DNA of 64,000 bases. Origin: Triticum aestivum (Eukaryota > Streptophyta > Magnoliopsida > Poales > Poaceae). Both the position numbers and the translations under genes were made by a program. Location of the stretch: positions 134,011,295-134,075,294 of the forward strand of contig NC_057807.1 in the NCBI RefSeq assembly GCF_018294505.1. Reading direction: 5' to 3'. Under the pieces are notes generated by a model, which was given only the letters and a program-made list of their open reading frames with translations, did not search any database and was not told the DNA's origin. This document shows positions 45,736 to 55,215 of the stretch, piece after piece. Numbering within the stretch: position 1 is the stretch's first letter; every line of letters starts with the position of its first letter.

Positions 45736-46504
45736 ATACTTGTAGGCGTAGGGGGCAGGGTACCATACATAATGTGATAAACACATTATACATATGAGAC
45801 ATGGTTTAGATTATGAAGATCTAGCTTGAGCTAGAAATGTAATGTGATTTGAAATCAAAATAAAGTGGATTCAAAAAATCTAGTTCGAGTTCATATAGTA
45901 CTCATAGTTCATATGTAACTCGAGACTAATCATGTGGTGTGTTGTGAAGATAATACACAAACGATGGTTTAACTTGACAATAATGATGATTGTAGATCTT
46001 ATTAAAACAGAGAAACGAATTCAAATGCTTTGACTTCACAACAATCATTACTATAGATCTTATTCAAATTTAGTTCATATTGAAGCGGTAGTATATACGT
46101 TTGGAATGCACTAAAATGTTCATTTGAGTAGTAGGTTGCATGCATTATTCACGTAGCAAAATATTTTAATTGAACATAACATGAATTCAAAGTTTTGAAT
46201 GACATTTGTAGTGCGCATTGATTTGGTACAGTACACGTTAGGCTTGTCCAGAAATTTCAACCCGCGCCTTGCTAGCCCGAAATATTTAAGATATATCTTT
46301 GTCTCGTTGTGCTCCGACAACTCCCTCCATCTCAACCAGCGCCTTGCTATTCCGAAATTAAAACGCGCACGAAAACTCCCACCTCCTGTGAAATCCTGGC
46401 ACGTGAAATGCCTGTGGAACCCCTGAACCGAAAGAACCGCCTCAAATCGGTGGGGGGTACTTTCATAACTTACCCCACATTTTGGACAAGCGCGTCTCTA
46501 AGCC
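45736..46504. other. AT-rich DNA, then the presumed 5' flank of the plus-strand gene
   Basis: No gene to about 46290. A duplicated CCAGCGCCTTGCTAKYCCGAAA (46260s and 46330s, 'CGCCTTGCTA') precedes GC-richer DNA. No clear TATA box seen. Confidence 0.35.
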
Positions 46505-47024
46505 ATGGTTCCCCACTGCCATCCCATCCGCCCACCCATTCATACACCAAGGCCGCGAAAACCCGCGATGAAACCCCACACCCTGCTCCGTCCGCCACCC
46601 AGCCAGAGCCTCTTCCCCGACGAAGTAATCCACAGCAACACCTCGACGTCCCTCATCCACCGTACCAGATGAGGATCCGTCGTCGATCTCATCGTCCCGC
46701 CGGTTCAGCCACCCCGTCCTCCACCTCCAAGGAGCTGCCCCGATGCTCCCCTCGTCTTCCGCACTACCTCCATTCCCACACCGCCATCTTCACGTGCACC
46801 ACCGGAAGAGCATCATCATCACCGTTTCCTCGGATGAAGCTGCAGCCTAATCGGCGCCACCAAAGACGTTGTACACTAATCACCGCATTTTCTTCTTGAT
46901 TCGATCTCATGGTGCTGCCGGCGCTCGGTCTCGAGCCGACACGGCGCGGCTCCATCCACGGCGGCGTCGCCGGCCACTTCCTCCATGGCGTCGCTCCCTC
47001 GGCGGCGACGTCCACATCAGTAGG

Positions 47025-47155
47025 AGCTGTTGCTGCTTTAGCTCTTGCTCGCGCTGCTGCTCTACTCTTGCTCTCGGTCCCCTGCCTAGTCTGCTCTTGC
47101 TATTGCTCTTGCTCGCGCTGCTGCTCTCGCTCTTGCTCTTGCTTGCGATGCTGCT
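47025..47155 (+). repeat. Imperfect GCTCTTGCTCGCGCTGCT repeats
   Basis: CTCTTGCTCGCGCTGCTGCTC recurs with variants; the frame reads Leu/Ala/Cys strings. Presumably intronic. Confidence 0.7.
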
Positions 47156-47640
47156 CCGATTTGGCTACACTTCAGTCGACTGAATCGACTTTTGGGTCAG
47201 TTAATTTTCAAGGGGTGGGCTCGCCGGGGTGAAGGAAGAACCAGCCGCAGCGGGGAGAGGGGCTCGCCGGAGAGGTACCCCACTATCTACCTTAGGGTTC
47301 AGGATGGGGGCAGTGGTCGCCGGCGTTGGCGGGGCGTTGGCAGGGCAGTGGCATGGGGATCGCCGGAGAAAAAGCTCGGCACGGGGGGGGGGGGGCCTAG
47401 AGGGATGGCTGGGGAGGCGGCGGACCGGCGGTGGGGAGTGTTTTCGGGGTGGGCGGGGCGGTGCACCACCGGCCGCGGGCGGTGGGGGGCTGCTGTTTGG
47501 CCGGTGGTGGCTGGTGGCTCAGGGGGGTGGAGGTTGAACATGAACCGCAGGCCCTTGATTTCGTATCCAACAGCTGTAAAATCGACTGACCAGAGATGAA
47601 AAAGTCAGTCGACCGACGTGTAGCCTCACCTTGCTAGTGC

Positions 47641-47742
47641 ATTCAGTTTTGACAGCAAAATTCAGTTTTGACAGCAAAATTCAGTTTCGACAATTAAGTT
47701 CAGTTTCAACAGTTAAGTTCAGTTTCGACAATTAAGTTCAGA
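47641..47742 (+). repeat. 19-bp tandem repeat, five copies
   Basis: ATTCAGTTTTGACAGCAAA / TTCAGTTTCGACAATTAAG units in succession; in an intron of the plus-strand gene. Confidence 0.85.
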
Positions 47743-49069
47743 GATGAGCGGCTGATGTATTTTACATCTAGCACTTTGTGGTTATGTATTTTACGTCATG
47801 TATTGGAGATGCTATTAGAATTCCACTCAGGTTAACGTCGTTCATTGTCTCTCTTGTCCTGCTTCAGCCTCAGCGTCGTCCAACTCACCGGAGCTGCTCC
47901 AACGACGAAACCCTCCATCACAGCGGAGTAGTACCTCGGGCTCCATCTCCAGACGCCTAAGATCTTCTTCCCCTCCTCCGACAGCAAAGTCAGCCGGAGC
48001 ATCCTCACCGGCCAACCCAATCATGCTGAGATCGACATGGCTTCGCCAAAGAGGTTGTACACTTGTTGCATCTCTTTTTTACTCTACATGTTATATATAT
48101 TGTCCACTGAGCACACGGATTTGTTCCTTTAGTGTCTTCTTGAAAGAAAAAACGTAGGAATTTTAATTTTCACTTGTCCTCCTTTTCAAATTCCTATTCA
48201 TGAAGCACAAGACTAAGAGATAGTAGCATAATAGCATTATAACCGTACATTTTCTTGTGGTTTGACTTAATCTCACCATGCTTCTTTGCATCCTGTGATC
48301 TTCCAATTGTTGTGAATCAAACACCCAGATTGGCAGAAATCCTGTGTTTTTAAATTCTCTGTTTTGCACGTGCATTCCTATCCTATTCCTGTCTATTTCC
48401 TATCCCTGCATTGTTGGAATCCTCCAATTCAAACGAGCCCTTACAGAATTACTTCTCTTACAGATAGTTGTCAAAGAAAACCTTGCGTGGTTTGTCCCGC
48501 TCCTGCTGCGCCGTCGTCCACCCCAGCTCAGCTGCTCCAACGACAGAAGGGTCCAGCACAGCAGGGATCCGGCCTCCAGACTGTCTTTCGCCGCCTCAGA
48601 TCTTCTTCCCCGCCGCTGGCAGCCATGAAAACTGCATTACCATCATCAACCGAGCAGATGACCTCGAGGACTACACGGGTCCGCAAGAGAGGTCGCACTC
48701 TTTCGTGTCTGCTTACGTTATGCATCGCTTAATATTACATGCTACTTTATCATCCTGTTCACCGATTAGACTCTGAGTCAGCTCCAAACTAATGGTCAAA
48801 CTTGAGTTTTTAAATGGTTGTGGGGTACATATCGGGGCCGCTATCAATAGTATCTATCTACTATCTGGTTAATCTCCGGTGTCTACTATGAGTTTCATGT
48901 TGGGTGGGAAACAAATAGTAAAGAAGCCATTATCTGTATTTTTTAACTGAAGCCATTATCTGCCTGCTATTATTGGTTTTGGGTCTATCCACAGGTTGCT
49001 ACCATCACTCTGGATTTCTGCATGCACTCCTTACATAATCTCACTATGTTTTATTCCTATGCATGACAG

Positions 49070-51192
49070 TTATTGTAAACAATGGAACTGAACATGTAGA
49101 GCAAAAGAGACGAGCCTTGCATGGCAATAAAATTTCATGCAGACGTTGCTCCATGGTAGGCGCAAAGGCAGCCCCCCTCCACGCATTTCGGATTCTAATT
49201 GAGAGGAAGATATCTGTTCTGAGGGGGATTCAGAAGGAGAAGACAACTCCTATTTACCCCCTGAGGTCTTCGCTCTAACTTGGCATGCTGATGTTGGTTA
49301 TATCATGCATATGGTGTCTTGCATTGCTTACTTTATACATCAAATATGTCATCTGCTTAGTTTAGACATCCTTTGTGCGAATGCCATCTGTTTAGTTTAT
49401 TCATCGTTTATGTGAATTATGCAACACCATCTTGTTTAGCCAGGCATCATATATGTGAATTTTGCAATGCCATCCTACTTAGCCAGTCATCTTATATGTA
49501 AATTATATCAGGCCATCCTTTTTTTGTTACATATTACATTTGTCAACAATGTTAGTACATTCAACTGCTCTTCGTGTGCATCAGCCATTTGACACGGTGA
49601 TGGCAAATTCTGGAGTGAAAACAAGGTCTTCAGAGCAGACTATGCTATCTGACGAAGCGCATATCTCGCTGGTTACGGATAGCTCCTCAGAGGAGGATTC
49701 AGAGACAGATGACCAGTCCTATTCCCCCCCCCCCCCGAGGTGTATGCTCTAACTTGGCAGGGTTATGTTGCTCATATCGTGCGTATGGTGTCTCGCATTG
49801 CTATGTCATTTGATTAGTTTAGACATGCTTTGTGTGAATGCCACCTGTTCAGTGTCTAATTACCATATATGTGAATTATGCATTGCCATCTTGTTGCAAG
49901 ACATTATATATGTGAATTATACAATGCTATCTTGTTGCAAAGGCATTATATATGTGAATTATGCAATGCCATGCTGTTTAGCCAATCATCATGTATGTGA
50001 ATTATATCATGCTATCATTTTTTTGTATTACGTGTTCCATTTGTCGACAACGTTTGTATATTCAACTACTCTTCCTGTGCATCAGCCATTTGAAGCGGTG
50101 ATGGAAGTATCTGGAGTGAAAACAAGGTATTCAGAGCAGACAATGCTACCTGCTGAAGCAGACATCTTGCTGGTTACAGAGAGCTCCTCAGAGGAGGATT
50201 CAGAGACTGATGACCAGTCCTATTTCCCCCCTGAGGTCTATGCTCAAACTTGGCAGGGTTATATTACCCATGTCATGCATGTTGTCTTGCATTGCTTAGT
50301 TTTTACATCATATATGGATTGCCATCTGCTTACTTGCTTACTATATAAATCATATATTTGAATTATATCATGCCATCATGTTTACATAGTACATACACAT
50401 CATCTATCTGAATTATGGCATGGCAACCCATTTAATAAAGACATCATATAGTTATATCATCTCATCCTGTTTAGTGTTTACAGTCATCATATTTTGAATT
50501 ATGGCATTCTATCCGTGAATGTATGTGAATTATGGCATGCCAACCTATTTAATAAACACATTATATAGTTATGTCATGTCATCCTGTTTACATAGTCTCA
50601 TATTTTGAACTATGTCTTTCCATCTTTTTTAGTTAGCCATCATAATGTGAAATTGTGTCATGCTATCCTGTTTAGTTAGCCATCATATATGTGAAATTGT
50701 GTCATGCTATCCTGTTTGGTTAGACAACATAAATATGAATTATTTCATGCCCTCTTTTATTCCCCACTATCCATTGCACCTGTCTATCATACAATGTCTA
50801 TACTTTCAATTACTTTTCTTGTTTATCAGCCATTTGAATTGGAGAGCGTGATGGCAGTATCTAAGGGAGTAACAACACGGTCTTCAGAAAAGATAGTGCT
50901 ACCAGTTGATGCAGATAGAACCACGGTTGTACTTGCCCAAGGACCAGATCCACCACACATAACCCAGACTCTCGCAGATTGTACCCCTACCCAGTTGGAC
51001 AGAGAACCAGCTACACCCCTTCTAACCCCAACCCCGGCAGATAGTAACCCAGTTCCAGTTGACACAGCACCGTCTCCACCACAGAGCACCCAAACACGAG
51101 CAGTTAGTAAGGGAACTGCAGTGCCCAAAGCACGAGGACCACCACTCCGAATCCCAACTCAACGCTTAAAGGAGAAGAAGATTTGTTCTCAG
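49070..51192 (+). repeat. Tandem exon-plus-intron duplication
   Basis: Acceptors at 49585 and 50086 are 501 bp apart, and the next is at 50830. Each exon opens CCATTTGA...GTGATGG and the preceding introns share TCAACTRCTCTTC(G/C)TGTGCATCAG. Introns between them contain degenerate units of about 43 bp (CATATATGTGAATTATGCA, CCATCTTGTT). An older member lies at 49070-49265. Confidence 0.75.
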
Positions 51193-52113
51193 GTCAGGTT
51201 CTGTAGCTATGGTTCATACTCCTTTGCTCTTGCATTACTGTATTTACTCATACCAACTATTTTCAAATTTGAAGGATGGAATTGAAACTCCAATGGTGCA
51301 ACAGGTATGTTTTAAACCTGTTTCTTTAACTGGTTTGCTGTTGTAACCTGCTCTATGTTGATTTCAGTTTCAATTGAATAAACAGTTATGTTCTCATGTC
51401 ATGCACATTACAAGTGTTGTTATTGCTCTATAGTTACCCACACTTATATTCTGTCTATTCTGCTTTGTCTTGAACAAATATTATTTGAACTGTGTCTCTA
51501 TCTTGATTTGGCAACAAAAACTAGAATGATATAGACCATAAAGTGACCATGGTACATAGATATATGTTTGTTTCATGCTGTTATCCTGTCCACTTTACTA
51601 CTGAACTCATTTACCAAAATGAGTTTCATATACAACATGGTAAACATGTGATGTGTCTGCTTGTTTCTCTTTTAGAATGCAGACAAAATATTGGAGAACA
51701 GTACCGCGTTATCCAATGGTAAAGGAAGTAATGCAGATAAGGTTCAAGATAGTGAGACATCCCTGTTGGTCTCCAAGAAAGCTGATAAAAACTATCTTGA
51801 CGACAGTGAGGGAACCCAAAAGTCCTGTCTTGATGTAGTGTTCGAGTTACTGGCCACTACTGCTGGCACAAGCTCTTCGAACTCGCTGCCTGAATCAGTT
51901 CGTCTTCTTGAGTCTCAACTTCAAGTTGAAAGACATCGATCAGATGTGCTGCGATAGGAAGCTGAAGGACTGAGGAAGTCCCTGCAGAATTCAGATGCAT
52001 ATTTTCTGGTGCAACAGCAAGCGCTGGAGGATTTAAGCGCCAAACAAGAGAAAGTTAATAAGCTTGCTAAGCATCTTGCCAGCATTATGGGTACCCAGGA
52101 TATTGTTTCTTGA

Positions 52114-52442
52114 GATCTTCTGAAGTGGTTTCAGTTCTGGATTTGTTTTGCTGCGGTGTTTATTTGCGTTGGTCGCCAACTTTGACAACCAGTGTATATG
52201 ATATGCTGCTTTGTTCCCTATATTTGCACTGGTGGCGAACTTTGATGCCAAGTGGATGTAATATGTGTAATAGCCGTGATAGCCTAGCGTTAGTTGCTTG
52301 CTTATTTATTTCCTTGTTGTCTTGTTTATTTGTTTGCTTGTAGTCATTGCAGTTCTTTTTCCGCGGTTTGCTAGTGGCTGCAATAACCTATTTTTCAAAA
52401 GTAGGCCACAATAACCATGGGCTAATATTTACTATAGTGACA
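52114..52442 (+). other. 3' flank of the plus-strand gene
   Basis: TTGGTCGCCAACTTTGA / CTGGTGGCGAACTTTGATGCCA duplicated segments and T/G-rich DNA; likely 3' UTR. No further frame. Confidence 0.4.
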
Positions 52443-52632
52443 CTGGGCCGCCTACTGGCCATAGAAACAGTGGGCCTTCTACGGGTCGTAGAAACAATGG
52501 GCCTCCTACGGGCCGTAGAAACAATGGGCCTTCTGCGGGCCGTATCATCAATGGGCCTTATACGGGCCGTAGAAACAATGGGCCTTCTACGGGTTGTATC
52601 ATCAATGGGCCTTATACGGGCCGTATGATCGA
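52443..52632. repeat. 27-bp tandem repeat, seven copies
   Basis: ATGGGCCTTCTACGGGCCGT units start at 52443, 52470, 52497, 52524, 52551, 52578 and 52605. Most contain the inverted repeat CTACGG-G-CCGTAG. Confidence 0.9.
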
Positions 52633-53290
52633 TTAGCCAAACATGGGCCAATAACGGGCCGCATTATGGCCGTAAACGGGCTAGAGTTGGAATCGTCCGT
52701 TCATGGGCCGACCATAATGGGCCATCGTTAATAGGCCGTATTTGATGATGCTATGAAAATGGCCCAACGTATTAACGGACCACAAATGGGCCGACTGTAA
52801 CCATGGGCTGAATTTGGCCCACAAGCAGAAAATGACAGTAACGGGCCATAAGTAAACGAATGCTGGAAATGAGCCCAAGAATAAATGGGCTCTGAGAAGG
52901 CTGAAAGATAACATGGGCTGGAAACGGCCCAACTGAATAATGGGCCCTTAATGGGTATAAAGTGATACACTATTCATTACGGGCCAGCTTCACCATGGGC
53001 CGTTAATGGGTGTAAAGTGATACACTGTTCATTGCGGGCCAGTTTCACCACGGGCCGTTAATAGGCCAAGAGTTACATAGGGCCTCATATGGGCCGAAAG
53101 ATGTCATGGGCCATACATGGGCCAGAAGTGAAAACGGGCTGGAATCATATTGGATGGCGCAGGTGACACTACTGGGCCTAATTCGGATAGGGCGTAACGG
53201 GCCTTGGGTTAGCGGGCTATAAATGGGCTATATGTGAACATGCCGTTAACAGGCTTTCCATGGGCCGGCCCGCCACCTTTTGACCAAGTC
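52633..53290. repeat. Dispersed GGGCC motif array at the right subterminus
   Basis: Together with the 27-bp array, more than 30 GGGCC motifs occur, mostly as ATGGGCC, ACGGGCC or GGCCCA, at irregular 15-40 bp spacing. TGGGCC is also the plant site II element bound by TCP factors. Confidence 0.75.
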
Positions 53291-53733
53291 AAACGGCCCG
53301 GCCTTTTCACAGGGATGGGCCTCTGTTGGGCCGTGCCATGTGTCCACGTATCATAGGCGCCTTCTGTCCAATGAGTGGATGACATCTGTCCTAACGATGA
53401 GCCGACATGTGTTTCCTCCAGCCAATGATGATTCTACACGTGGAAAATCCCCATTGGTCGGGGCTATTAACAGGTTATCGGATCCAAAACCCGACACGAT
53501 AGCTTAACGGCGTTCCGTTACGGTGGATGCCACGTGTTGGTCACCCTTGACGAAAGCATTGCTGTGACGCGCAATTTATCGTCATGGAAGTGGACACTTC
53601 CGTGATGATAATTTTGGTAATGTCATGGAACACTTCTACGACAGCACAGGTATGACTATCTTGATTCTGTCATAAAATAGTCATGGATGTACATGCATGA
53701 CAAAAAACACAACCTACTGTGACAAACACGTAT
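53291..53733. other. Right subterminal DNA of the CACTA
   Basis: No gene. ATGTCATGGAA, TTCCGTGATGATAA and similar TGTCAT/ATGACA words recur from 53580, resembling (inverted) the left subterminal region. Confidence 0.6.
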
Positions 53734-53761
53734 CATCACGGAAGTGTATTTTTTTGTAGTG
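53734..53761 (-). repeat. Right terminal inverted repeat of the CACTA element
   Basis: Inverse reads CACTACAAAAAAATACACTT, matching the left end. Flanked by CTA (53762-53764). Confidence 0.8.
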
Positions 53762-54189
53762 CTAGAAGAAGCCCTCGACTATTTGAGAGATGCAGGTCTT
53801 CTCGAGTTTGTGACTGATAAATAAAATTGGAATGAAGAACTTCTGCTACAATTCTATGCAACTCTTCACATTCGCGGCTACAATAGGGATCCGAAGACAT
53901 GGGTCCTTATGTGGATGACAGGCAATGTGCACCATGAAGCCAAAGCTCTTGATCTCATTGAGCTTACTGGCCTGCCCACTCCAGGTGAACTATATGAACC
54001 TGGTTGTCAGCTTCACCGCAATGTCTTGGAAAGCATCTTCCAGGAGCCTAAGCCCAACATGAGCCAAATGCTGAGTATGATGAAGCCACTACCGCAAGAT
54101 GCTGAATATCCCGGGGAATTCTTTGTTGAAGACCTAGAGTATCTGCCCCGCACCATCCATCACATTATCAGGCGAACTCTATGCCCCAT
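53762..54189 (+). pseudogene. 3' part of the split TE-type reading frame
   Basis: Continues the frame of 1-1819: EEALDYLRDAGLLEF, a TAA near 53822, then NWNEELLLQFYATLHIRGYN and a run of about 120 open codons. It ends where element D is inserted (target duplication begins CCCAT, 54185-54189). The FYATLHIRG...TWVLMW segment recalls plant 'putative transposon protein' domains. The remainder would lie beyond element D, outside the window. Confidence 0.6.
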
Positions 54190-54662
54190 TGTCGGTGTCA
54201 AAACCGGCGGATCTCGGGTAGGGGGTCCCGAACTATGTGTCTAGGCGGATGGTAACAGGAGACAAGGGACACGATGTTTTTACCCAGGTTCGGGCCCTCT
54301 CGGTGGAGGTAAATCCCTACTCCTGCTTGATTGATATTGATGATATGGGTAGTACAAGAGTAGATCTACCACGAGATCAAGGAGGTTAAACCCTAGAAGC
54401 TAGCCTATGGTATGATTGTTGTTCGCCCTACGGACTAAAACCCTCCGGTTTATATAGACACCGGAGAGGGCTAGGGTTACACAGAGTCGGTTACAATGGT
54501 AGGAGATCTACTTATCCGTATCGCCAAGCTTGCCTTCCACGCCAAGGAAAGTCCCATCCGGACACGGGACGGTGTCTTCAATCTTGTATCTTCATAGTCT
54601 TGGAGTCCGGATGATGGTGATAGTTCGGCTATCCGGACACCCCCTAGTCCAGGACTCCCTCA
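54190..54662 (-). repeat. 3' LTR of element D
   Basis: 473 bp; plus strand TGTCGGTGTCAAAACC ... CCAGGACTCCCTCA. TATA box TATATAAA on the minus strand near 54457-54450. Confidence 0.9.
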
Positions 54663-55094
54663 GTAGCCCCTGAACCAGGCTTCAATAACGACAAGTTCGG
54701 CGCGCATATTGTCTTCGGCATTGCAAGGCGGGTTCCTCCTCCGAATAATTCATAGAAGATTTTGAACACCAGGATAGTGTCCGGCTCTGCAAAATAAGTT
54801 CCACATACCATCGTAGAGAGAATAATATTTAGACAAGTTCAATCTGCTGACGTATCTCGTGCATGACGTCACACCACGGCCAAGCCTTTATTCGAATTGT
54901 TTTTATTGTCCCACCTCAGCGCGTTTAGCGAAGCGGTTTCCTTGGCATGTCTTGTCAAAGCAGAGATCGTGTCCCCTTATTCCGGAATTCTCATCAATAC
55001 GGGCATGGGTAAACCAACCGCGCCATTGATTGTGGCGCTTGGGAGATAAGCGAGTTTTACCAGTCTGGTGGGGACGCATAGTTTCGTCCGCCCA
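54663..55094 (+). promoter_or_regulatory. Upstream region of the antisense gene in element D
   Basis: No coding frame. Contains TGACGTCA (54864-54871), a perfect bZIP/CRE-type palindrome; E has TGACGTCG at the same place (63741-63748). Confidence 0.45.
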
Positions 55095-55102
55095 TATATA
55101 AG
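55095..55102 (+). promoter_or_regulatory. TATA box of the antisense gene in element D
   Basis: TATATAAG, 114 bp before the ATG at 55216. Confidence 0.65.
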
Positions 55103-55215
55103 GGGATAAGGATCCACCTTTTTACCTACGCCTTCTTCCTCCTTTGCTTATCCATCTCCGCGCACTCGAGCTCCAGCGCCCAAGTCCGCACATCTCATCT
55201 CGACCTTCTCCAACC

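Larger units (their letters stand above)
46505..52113 (+). pseudogene. Plus-strand multi-exon gene near the right end of the CACTA, with duplicated exons
   Basis: Proposed exons: about 46505-46867, 47868-48053, about 48462-48691, 49070-49265, 49585-49739, 50086-50235, 50830-51192, 51275-51304, 51676-52113. The last five have CAG/AAG/TAG acceptors and GT donors, and the final three join in phase 0. Four middle exons repeat a Ser/acidic box (SSSEEDSETDDQSY). The last exon encodes a leucine-rich coiled coil (VRLLESQLQVERHRSDVLR, then QNSDAYFLVQQQALEDL) and ends in TGA at 52111; an in-frame TAG at 51955 and a poly-C frameshift break it. The position next to a subterminal array suggests a TNPA-like DNA-binding accessory protein, but that is inference. 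The 5' exons are uncertain. Confidence 0.5.
1820..53761. mobile_element. CACTA-type DNA transposon, about 22.7 kb without nested inserts
   Basis: The left end reads CACTACAAAAAAAAGACAC, and the right end is its inverse (TTTTTTTGTAGTG). The flanks are TTA on the left and CTA on the right, a 3-bp target duplication with one substitution. Removing the element and one flank rejoins a reading frame (LPFL + EEALDYL), which fixes both boundaries. Subterminal DNA at each end carries short ATGACA/TGTCAT motifs. The arms hold tandem arrays, MITEs and two or three gene-like transcription units. No transposase (TNPD-type) was recognised, so the element is probably mobilised in trans. Elements A, B and C are nested inside it. 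The superfamily call rests on termini and TSD length; the family is not assigned. Confidence 0.8.

Noticed and set aside
46909..47600. Frames of 100-135 codons in GC-rich DNA after the first exon of the plus-strand gene
   Set aside because: Leu/Ala/Gly-rich products arise from TGCTCT-type repeats and poly-G tracts; three frames are open together. More likely intron.
48145..48455. Possible hAT-like MITE ending CAAACGAGCCCTTA
   Set aside because: Only one terminal motif is convincing; no matching inverted repeat or target duplication was found.
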